DNA from: CAVZLD01 sp963776055
Lineage (GTDB): Bacteria > Planctomycetota > Planctomycetia > Pirellulales > Pirellulaceae
Reading direction: 5' to 3'
DNA: 64,000 bases
Assembly: GCA_963776055.1 (NCBI GenBank)
Contig: CAVZLD010000005.1
Coordinates: forward strand, 186,001-250,000
The notes beneath the pieces were generated by a model. That model was not told the DNA's origin. It saw nothing but the letters and a program-made list of their open reading frames with translations, and did no database searches. Made by a program: the position numbers and the translations under genes. This document shows, piece by piece, positions 26,887 through 34,600 of this stretch. Numbering within the stretch: the first letter of the stretch is position 1; each line of letters starts with the position of its first letter.

Positions 26887-27598
26887 ATGGCAAATCAAGA
26901 GGGCGCTGGCCATCTCAAAGCAGATAGCATTGTCCAGACGATTGAGCAGCTTCGCAAGCGAATCAGTGAGCGTTTTCCCGCATCCGGTCTGAGCCGTGTT
27001 TGTGGCGAATTGCTGCAGATCAGCCGCCAAACGCAGGCTCGTGCGCGATGGATTGCTCAACCCATCATCAGTCTACGGCTGGCGGTTTGGACGTTGCTGC
27101 TGATCTGCGGCGTCGTCATCGCCTGGAGCCTGGTCCGTCTGCGGCTGAGTGCTGAGTTCAATAATCTGCCTGAACTCGTGCAGACAATCGAGGCGGGCAC
27201 GAACGAATTGATCGTCCTGGGGGCGGGCGTCTTCTTTCTTGTTTCGCTCGAACGACGGATCAAACGGCGTCGCGCATTATTGGCGACGCATGAGCTGCGA
27301 TCGATTGCGCACATCATCGACATGCATCAGCTGACGAAGGATCCGGAACGTGTCAAGCGGCAATGGGTCCTGACTCCTCATTCCCCCCGCGAGGAAATGA
27401 CTGCCTTCGAACTGCAGCGGTATTTCGGCTACTGCAGCGAGATGCTCTCGTTGACAAGCAAAGTGGCGGCGCTGTACGTCGAACACTTCGAGGATGAGGT
27501 TGCGTTGCGCGGTCAATGAAGTCGAAACACTCACCAACGGCTTGTCGCGCAAGATCTGGCAAAAGATTATGATTCTGCCCAATCCCGACGCAACTTGA
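26887..27598 (+). CDS. Conserved two-TM hypothetical protein, frame break near C-terminus
   Basis: The start at ATG 26887 has GGGAGAGGG just upstream. A hydrophilic N-terminus (ADSIVQTIEQLRKRISERFP) is followed by two TM helices (LRLAVWTLLLICGVVIAWSLV and NELIVLGAGVFFLVSLE), then a cytosolic region RALLATHELRSIAHIIDMHQ and helices up to YVEHFEDEVAL. The frame ends prematurely at 27519. With one G/C base removed near 27507 it reads AVNEVETLTNGLSRKIWQKI to a stop at 27598, a natural continuation. About 236 residues. Function is unknown; similar proteins of this form seem widespread in bacteria as unnamed membrane proteins. Confidence 0.6.
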
Positions 27599-27652
27599 AG
27601 TTCGAAAGGATGGCGCAGATATCACTTCGCCGGCTCAAGGCCTGCCTCCCGA

Positions 27653-28906
27653 TCACTGCGTTTCCGTCCGATGGCGAGCCTGCAGCTCGATGATCTTTTG
27701 CTCATCCACTGCAATACCTAGTCCGGGGCCGAGCGGGATGTCGGCTACGCCGTCGTGGATCGACAGCGGCTGCGCCAGCACATCGGCGGTCAGGAACTGC
27801 GGACCGTTGAGCGCCGCGGGCCGTTGGAGACCGAAGGCGCCATACAGCCCCAGCGTGGCGGCGAGGGAGATGTCTGGGTCCGCCAGTCCGCTGCCAAGCC
27901 AATCGAGACCGTGCGATTGCAGAAGCTCAATCTGGGCCTTGGCCGATGCCAGGCCGCCGCAACGAGAGGGTTTCATGGCCACGCCGTGCAGCATGCGCAG
28001 ATGAATGAACTCGTCGAGTTCAACCGTCGAGACAATTCCTTCGTCCATGTAGATCGGCAATGCCGCCTGCTGTCGCAGCGCCTGGTAGCCTCGAATCTGG
28101 TTGGGACGCAGAGGGGCTTCTAAGACGTCGACGCCGGCATCGGCGAACAGCGGAGCGACTTGCAGTGCGGTGGCCGGATCGTAACCGCCGTTCGCATCGG
28201 CCCAGAGAAACGTGTCGGGAACGGCGCGACGAACTTGCCGGGCCAGCTCAACGTCCACCTTGGGATCCGGGGCGACTTTGATGTTGAAATGTCGAAAACC
28301 GCGCGCGCGACCGGCATCGATCAGTGCGGGCAGGTCATCGAGCGTGAGTGGATTGAGTGTCCAGCTCAAGGTGATCGGCCCGCCGCGCGGTAACCCCCAC
28401 AACTCGCTGAGCGACTTTCCTTGCAGTTTTCCCGACAGGTCATGCAGGGCAATATCGATTCCGGCGCGGGTGATCGGCATTCCGGTGGTAAAGCCCGGGG
28501 CAATGGCTTTGTCCATCAGCGAGTGCGCCGCGGCGATATCCGTCGCATCTTGCCCGATCAAAGCCGGTGCGTAGTAGTCTCGCAACGCCACCGTCGCCGC
28601 TTCGAGCGTTTCGTAACTCCATTTCTCGACGGGAACGCTCTGGCCCCAGCCGACCACGCCGTTGCTGGCCGTGATTTTCACGATGACGGCGGCCCGTCCG
28701 ACTTCGCCTCGCGGACCCGCAAAGAACTTGAAATACCCGGCCGTTGGGTACCGCAGCGGAAACGCGTCGATCCGATCAATTTTCACGGCGGAATCCTTGG
28801 CCCCAGCGGCGGAAGTCAGGCAGAGCCCCCCAGTGGCCAGGGCGGATTGGATCAGAAAGCGGCGTCGACTGCCACGAGGATTCTGATCTGTCATATCGAT
28901 GGTCAT
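27653..28906 (-). CDS. Tat-exported enolase-superfamily enzyme (mandelate racemase / muconate lactonising type)
   Basis: About 417 residues. A twin-arginine signal (SRRRFLIQSALATGGLCL) marks Tat export. The N-terminal capping domain is followed by the (beta/alpha)7-beta barrel with metal ligands Asp in LWADANGGYD, Glu in VLEAPL and Asp/Glu in YMDEGI. The acid-base Lys residues are in FNIKVAPDPK and AMKPSRCGG. This is the MLE-subgroup layout (epimerases, cycloisomerases). The substrate cannot be read from the sequence. The start was placed at MTIDMTDQNP just before the Tat motif; Met four codons later is equally possible. It is divergent from the DUF6807/cupin/EamA operon. Confidence 0.85.
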   Translation of the reverse strand: MTIDMTDQNPRGSRRRFLIQSALATGGLCLTSAAGAKDSAVKIDRIDAFPLRYPTAGYFKFFAGPRGEVGRAAVIVKITASNGVVGWGQSVPVEKWSYETLEAATVALRDYYAPALIGQDATDIAAAHSLMDKAIAPGFTTGMPITRAGIDIALHDLSGKLQGKSLSELWGLPRGGPITLSWTLNPLTLDDLPALIDAGRARGFRHFNIKVAPDPKVDVELARQVRRAVPDTFLWADANGGYDPATALQVAPLFADAGVDVLEAPLRPNQIRGYQALRQQAALPIYMDEGIVSTVELDEFIHLRMLHGVAMKPSRCGGLASAKAQIELLQSHGLDWLGSGLADPDISLAATLGLYGAFGLQRPAALNGPQFLTADVLAQPLSIHDGVADIPLGPGLGIAVDEQKIIELQARHRTETQ

Positions 28907-29319
28907 AATGGGAATGCGGCTGATCGCGTTGCCGTGCGCATGGCTCACGCTTTGCTCGGTAAGATATAGAGTGACGCGTCGCGGCAATTCCGAAGGTCGC
29001 TCCATTGTGACTTGCTTCGGCTGCCGAATCCATACCGACGATCAGCGGATCGGTTGGCTGGGACGGGATTGGGGTCGTAGGTCTTGCACGACCCGTGGGA
29101 CAAGGCGGTTGAAAAAATGGGGGGCAGGCACCGAGCGATCCGCCTCCGATCCGGATTCCATGCGTGAGTCCTCGAAGCCAGTCCCTCTTCTCCATCCGGC
29201 CGGCCCTTTCATATGCTTGAGTGGCAAACGGCGAAACTTGGCTCCGGTGGTGTTCCTGCCTGTCGTTGCTTGCGATAATCTCAGGCGCAAGCTAACCCAC
29301 TGAACCGGAGGTACCAACG
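28907..29319. other. Divergent intergenic region (about 410 bp)
   Basis: This lies between the enolase-superfamily gene and the DUF6807 operon. I see no gene and no convincing promoter. A stretch AAAAAATGGGGGGCAGGCAC near 29112 resembles a motif frequent in planctomycete intergenic DNA, but only one copy is present here. Confidence 0.4.
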
Positions 29320-30309
29320 ATGCTCCATTGCGGACCTATTCGCCAGATTGATTCAATTCGTCCGACCCTCGTGCTGTTGATACTGTTGGGCGGGCTGCTT
29401 CGCTGCGCGACGGGTGATCGCATCGCATGGGATCAGGATGATCAGCAAGGTCAGCTGCGTGTGACGATCGATGGTCAGGAAGCGTTTGTGTTCAACTACG
29501 GCCCGCAAGTCGATTTGCCGCACTTTCATCCGCTGCGCAGTCCGGATGGACAATCGATGTTGGTGGCCCATCCACAACCCTATCCGCATCATCGCGCCTT
29601 TTGGTTTGCGGACACGGTTCAGCGGTCCGGTCAGCGGGTGGGCGATTTTTATGAAGCGTATTACACCGGACCCGGTGGGCGAAAGGATCCGGGGCCGCCG
29701 TTTCGAGACCATGTGCGGCACGTGCGTTTTGTGCCTGGAGCGGTGAAGGAGAATCAGTGGCAACTGGAAGAGCAGCTGATTTGGGAAATCGACGACGACG
29801 TTCCCATCCTGAACGAGCAGCGAAAGTTGCGCTTGGTAGCCCTGGGCGACGGTGAGTACCTGCTGGAGATTCATTTCCTCGTGACGGCTGCGTACGGCGA
29901 CGTGGACTTCGTAAGTGACGCGGTACATTATGCCTGGCCCTATCTCCGCATGGCTCCTTCGTTTTCGGTGGATCAAGGCGGTCGGCTGACGAATTCGGCG
30001 GGCGGTGTGAATCAACAAGGAACACACAATCAAACCGCGGATTGGGTGGATTACAGTAATACGGTCGAAGGTCGCACGAGTGGCTTGACCATCTTCAGCC
30101 ATCCGACAAATGGACGTCCGCAAGTCTGGTTGACGCGCGACTACGGTACTTTTGGACCGCGTCGAATGGATGCGAAAAGTGGCCGCCGTTTTCGGCTCGA
30201 AAAGGACCAGTCGATGCAACAGCGCGTAGCCATCCTCGTCCATCGAGGGGATGTCAAGCAGGGTCGTGTTGTCGAGCGGTATCTTGCCTACTGCGCGGGG
30301 GAACTGTAG
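29320..30309 (+). CDS. DUF6807 (PmoA-like) secreted protein
   Basis: A 329-residue protein with an N-terminal hydrophobic signal (LVLLILLGGLLRCATG). Domain motifs are FVFNYGPQVDLPHFHPLRS, HPQPYPHHRAFWFADTV (His cluster), FYEAYYTGPGGR, VDFVSDAVHYAWPYLR and HPTNGRPQVWLTRDYG. This is the minimal DUF6807 fold, probably a beta-sandwich related to sugar-binding or carbohydrate-active domains. It is the first gene of a plus-strand operon, 15 bp before the cupin gene. A second family member lies at 25329-26611. Role unknown; a part in carbohydrate processing is a guess from context. Confidence 0.8.
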   Translation: MLHCGPIRQIDSIRPTLVLLILLGGLLRCATGDRIAWDQDDQQGQLRVTIDGQEAFVFNYGPQVDLPHFHPLRSPDGQSMLVAHPQPYPHHRAFWFADTVQRSGQRVGDFYEAYYTGPGGRKDPGPPFRDHVRHVRFVPGAVKENQWQLEEQLIWEIDDDVPILNEQRKLRLVALGDGEYLLEIHFLVTAAYGDVDFVSDAVHYAWPYLRMAPSFSVDQGGRLTNSAGGVNQQGTHNQTADWVDYSNTVEGRTSGLTIFSHPTNGRPQVWLTRDYGTFGPRRMDAKSGRRFRLEKDQSMQQRVAILVHRGDVKQGRVVERYLAYCAGEL

Positions 30310-30324
30310 GGGGGAGTAAGTTGC

Positions 30325-30693
30325 ATGGCAGACCGCAAGCGGGGAGTTTTGGTTCGGCACGAAGACGCCTCAAGACGCGAGCCGAGTACTTGTGGCTCGC
30401 GCTACCGACTGATCAGTCAGGGGGATCGTGATGTGGCGGCCTGGGCTCACGTCGTCGACATCGAAGACAGCCGGCCGCACTATCATCGGCAGGGCACCGA
30501 ACTGTATTACGTGCTCGACGGTGGCGGAACGATCTGGCTGGACGGCGAACCGCAAGAGATCCGGCAGGGCACATTGGTCCACATTCCACCGGGCGTAGTG
30601 CACTCGGCCGAGGGCCGGATGCGAGTGCTCGTGGTGGGAATTCCCGACATCGACGAAGAGGATCTTTTCTTTCCGGAAGATGCCGGCGGATGA
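30325..30693 (+). CDS. Small cupin-domain protein
   Basis: A 122-residue single-domain cupin. Motif 1 is RPHYHRQGTELYYVLDGGG (two His and one Glu as metal ligands) and motif 2 is GTLVHIPPGVVHSAEG (third His). GGGGGAG lies upstream of the ATG. The stop overlaps the start of the next gene (ATGA), so the two are translationally coupled. Typical functions are sugar isomerase/epimerase-like activity, oxygenase activity or ligand sensing; none can be chosen. Confidence 0.85.
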   Translation: MADRKRGVLVRHEDASRREPSTCGSRYRLISQGDRDVAAWAHVVDIEDSRPHYHRQGTELYYVLDGGGTIWLDGEPQEIRQGTLVHIPPGVVHSAEGRMRVLVVGIPDIDEEDLFFPEDAGG

Positions 30694-31625
30694 AGCAGCC
30701 GCATCCCGTATCCGCTGTCGACACCGCGGCAACCGGTTTCCCGCATCCGGTCGTGCTCGTCGTGCTTGCGGCCGTTTTGTGGAGCACCGGCGGCCTATTT
30801 GCCAAAGCCCCTCTACTGGCCACCTTGCCGCTGGAATCGCGCGGCCTGCAACTGGCCTTCTGGCGGACGCTCTTTGCCGGCCTGGTGCTGCTGCCCTTTG
30901 TCCGCCGTCCGCAATGGTCTTGGTGGCTGATCCCGTCGACACTCCTGTTCGCATTGATGAGCGTTTCGTATCTGACAGCGATGACGCGCACCACGGCGGC
31001 CAATGCGATCTGGTTGCAGAACACCGCGCCGCTATGGGTCTTCTTTCTAGGGGTGGGGCTGTTGGGCGAGCGCGTGCAGCGATCGGATTGCTGGATGTTG
31101 CTGGCGGTGATGTTGGGGCTGGGCTTGATTCTGGCGTTTGAATTTCGCGGAGCAGAAAACGGTCAGACGCGTCCGGATGGTGTACTGCTGGCAATCGCCT
31201 CGGGCTTCTTCTACGCCACCGTGATCCTCTCACTCCGGGCGCTGCGGCACCTGGATGCCGTGTGGCTGATTGCCCTGAATCACCTGGTGACGGCCGTGGT
31301 CCTCCTGCCGTTCGTTTGGCGTTCCGGCGTCCTGCCGTCGGGTCCTCAGATCGCTTGGTTGGCCGCCTTTGGCATTCTACAGATGGGATTGCCGTATGTC
31401 CTGTTTGCTCGAGCGGTGCGGCACCTGCCCGGTCACCAGGCCTCTTTCATTGTCTTGCTGGAGCCGATTCTGGTACCGGTGTGGGTCTGGGTGGCTTGGC
31501 GGAATCACCCGAGCTACGAGCCACCGTCCTGGTGGACGCTGCTGGGCGGTGGGCTGATTCTACTGGGGTTGTTGGCGCGGTTTGGGACGCCGCAGCGCCG
31601 CTTGCGTGCACATCCCACAACTTGA
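30690..31625 (+). CDS. EamA/DMT superfamily transporter
   Basis: A 311-residue membrane protein with ten predicted TM helices in two EamA repeats. Signs include VVLAAVLWSTGGLFAKAPLL at the start, TAMTRTTAANAIWLQNTAPL at the end of repeat 1, and ASFIVLLEPILVPVWVWVAW in repeat 2. It would export or import a small metabolite. Its last 179 bp overlap, on the opposite strand, the 3' end of the TPR-WD40 gene. Operon with DUF6807 and cupin genes. Confidence 0.9.
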   Translation: MKQPHPVSAVDTAATGFPHPVVLVVLAAVLWSTGGLFAKAPLLATLPLESRGLQLAFWRTLFAGLVLLPFVRRPQWSWWLIPSTLLFALMSVSYLTAMTRTTAANAIWLQNTAPLWVFFLGVGLLGERVQRSDCWMLLAVMLGLGLILAFEFRGAENGQTRPDGVLLAIASGFFYATVILSLRALRHLDAVWLIALNHLVTAVVLLPFVWRSGVLPSGPQIAWLAAFGILQMGLPYVLFARAVRHLPGHQASFIVLLEPILVPVWVWVAWRNHPSYEPPSWWTLLGGGLILLGLLARFGTPQRRLRAHPTT

Positions 31626-34600
31626 GAATGCCGTCGAAACCCGCGGATGCCAGCAGTTGGCCATCGGGCGAGAAGGTCACGGAAAGCACTCGTCCCGCAT
31701 GACCGCGCAGCACAATTCGTTCTTGCTGCGATTGCGGATCCCAAAGCAGGATGCTGTGGTCCTCACAGCCGATGGCCAACAGATTGTCTTTCGGCGAATA
31801 GGCCAGAGAGCGCGGTGCGTTGAATAGTTGGTGAGACGAGACGGTCCAGGCAGCACCCGTCTGCCGCCAGGCTGCCAGTTTCATGGGATCGGACGCCGCC
31901 AGCAAGAATCCATCCCGGAGGTAGACCAGTCCATGCCGGGATCCGGCCGGTGACGTCAGCGTAGCCGTTGATGGGCCCTTGTCCCCATCCCAGATCCGAA
32001 TTGTCCCGTCCGAACTCGCCGACGCAAACTGTTCGCCGTCAGGGGAAACAGCAAGTGCGAGGACGGAGTCATGATGTCCGGGCAAGGCGATTTGCTCCCG
32101 AGCCTCTTCCAGATCCCAAACTCGGATCGAATGGTCATCGCCGGCGGAGAGCAGCCGCTTGCTGTTCGGCATGAATGCCAGGCAACGGACCGCCGCCGTG
32201 TGGCCTTCCAGAATCCCGCGCGGACGCCAATCCTGCGTGCTCCATAGACGAATCTTGCGGTCGTATCCTGCCGAAGCAAGCAACTCACCACTGGGCGCGA
32301 AACAGACCGCCAGGACGATGTTTTGGTGATCGGTCAATTGCGACCGCAGCTCGCCGGAGGCGACATCCCAGACGCGCACGGTGCCATCGACACTAGCGGA
32401 GGCAAGTGTCTTGCCATCGGGACTGAAAGCCAGACAGTGCACGACCGCCGAGTGACCCGAGAAGTCGCGCACGAAAGCGAGCTCGCGGAATCGGTCAGCC
32501 AATGCTTGGCGCAACAGACTGCCCTGTGAATCCCAGACGCTCGTGTTGCGGATGGAATTCAACAGCGGCAGTGCTTCTGCCTCCGCCCCCTGCTGCATCA
32601 AGAGTCGCACCAATTCCAGTCGAACTTGTGGATTCGATGCGCTTGCGTCGTCGAGTCGGCGTAATTCGGTCTGCGCTTCCTGCCGTTGCCCGCTCCACCA
32701 ATCGGCATAAATCGACGCCATCTGCCACGCTGTTTGCGCCGGTGGGTCGGTGGCCCGCGCCGATTGACGCAGCCAGTCACGGACCGGCTGCACCTGGTTC
32801 GATTCGACGCGTTGCTCGACCATCCGTCGCAGCAGCTCCAAAAGAGGTTCGCGCAGGAAGGCGTTCGGTTGCGGGAAGCGAAGGACCGGCGCGATGTCGT
32901 GCGCAGGCTGGCGGGTCCGCTCCGGACGCGTGCGATGCAATTGTTCTTCCCGCAAGAACTCACCGACGATCGCGCCGCGCAGCACATTCTGCTGTTGGTA
33001 GACGCGCACCATTTGCTCCGGTGATCGCTGCGCTGACGTGGTGCGCTTTGTCTCGCCCGATGCGGATTCGGCTCGTGCGATCTCGGTTTGCACTCGCTTG
33101 CGCAAACGAAGCAGCAGTTCCGTGGAAGATCGATCGGCGGAGTTCGGCATCGCGTTCGTACGGGGCGCGACGCTTGCGTTGGGAACGGTATTCGCCGACA
33201 GGCAGGCTCTCAGCAATTGTTGCAGCGCTGGATCCAGCGGACCGTCGTTCGCTGCGTCGAGTTCGACAGCGAAGGCGAGCAGATCCAGTTGGTCGGACGC
33301 GGTCTGCGGCGTCGGTGAAGTCGACAGTCGCTGCGCGGCTTGTTGCAGAAACGCCTGTTGCGCCGGCCGTTCCGCCAGCAAGCGATACAAGGGCAACCAG
33401 GGAGCCACTTCGCTGAGTGTATGGGCCGCCGAGACGTGCTGGTCCGCCACTCGAAGGACGGCCGCCGCGTCCGGTTGGTAAATGAGTTGGGCGACCGCCA
33501 GATCGCGCACGGGGCGGGGCAGGTCCGGATCGTGCAACTCCCACCATTGCAGGCTGGCATCCAAAGTAGAGATGGCGTTCGACAAGCCGACGGGTGGATC
33601 GGCAATCCACAACAGAGGAGGTAACGCGTCGTTGGGCGCCAGTTCTCGGATCCGATCCAGGGCTTTTCGGCAAAGGGAATCTTGACGTGCGGCCCAGGTC
33701 GCCAGCGCGGCCGTTCGCAAACGTGACAAGTCCGTCGAATCGTCTTCCAGTAGTTCGCTGGGCCAGTTCGTCGGACCATTCGAGCTCACCAGCCAGGTCC
33801 GCAGACCGACGGCGCAGTACAGCTGCACGCCCGTCAGGCTTTCGTCGCCGGCGGCATTGAGGATCGGCGGGCGAAAGAACAGGTTGAGGCTGTGCAGACT
33901 GTGCGCACCGGACTGTTCCACCTGCGTGCGCAATTCGTGCCACTGTTGCCAGGCGGCAACGGCGCGTAGCAGTTGAGTCTCGATTGCTCCGGCAGCGTCG
34001 TGCCGTGATGTTGTCGAACCGGCCGTACTTGGTGTGGCCGGGCCGGGCAGCGCGAGCACCGATTCCAGTGCAGCGCGGGCGGCATCTGGCTGTTTCAATG
34101 CCAGGTGCAACAGGGCGGAACGGTAACCCAATTGCCAATTGTCGGGATCTCGAGCCAGGCCCTGCTCCACAAACCGTTGCGCTTGAAACAATTCCTGTCG
34201 TTGCAGCAGTCCGTCGACCAGGGGCACCAGCCTTCCCGTGGGGAACTCCTGTTCCAGCAATCCATCCCACACCTTCAACGCCTCCGCGCGACGTCCATCT
34301 TGGCGGAGCAAGCGGGCCAGTCGTTCCTGCTGCGGAGGCGAAAGATCCTGTTGCACGACCCGTTGCTGGTATTGGACAGCCGTAGCGAATTGTTGATTGA
34401 TTTCGGCCAAGTCGACCAGCTCGTGCAGCAATTCGATATCCGTCGGGTGCTGGCGGGCCAGCTTTTCCAGTTGTTCCAGAGCCTGCTTTGGCCGCCCCAA
34501 TTCTCGCTGCAGATCGGCCAGGCAGCGTGCTAATTCGTACGAGCCGGGATCCTCGACGTACGCCTGTTGGATTTGCTGCAGAAGCCATTCTCGCTGCTGG

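Noticed and set aside
29110..29135. GGGGGGCAGGCACC motif as a terminator or repeat
   Set aside because: Only one clear copy is present in the window and it has no inverted partner, so nothing can be concluded from this sequence.
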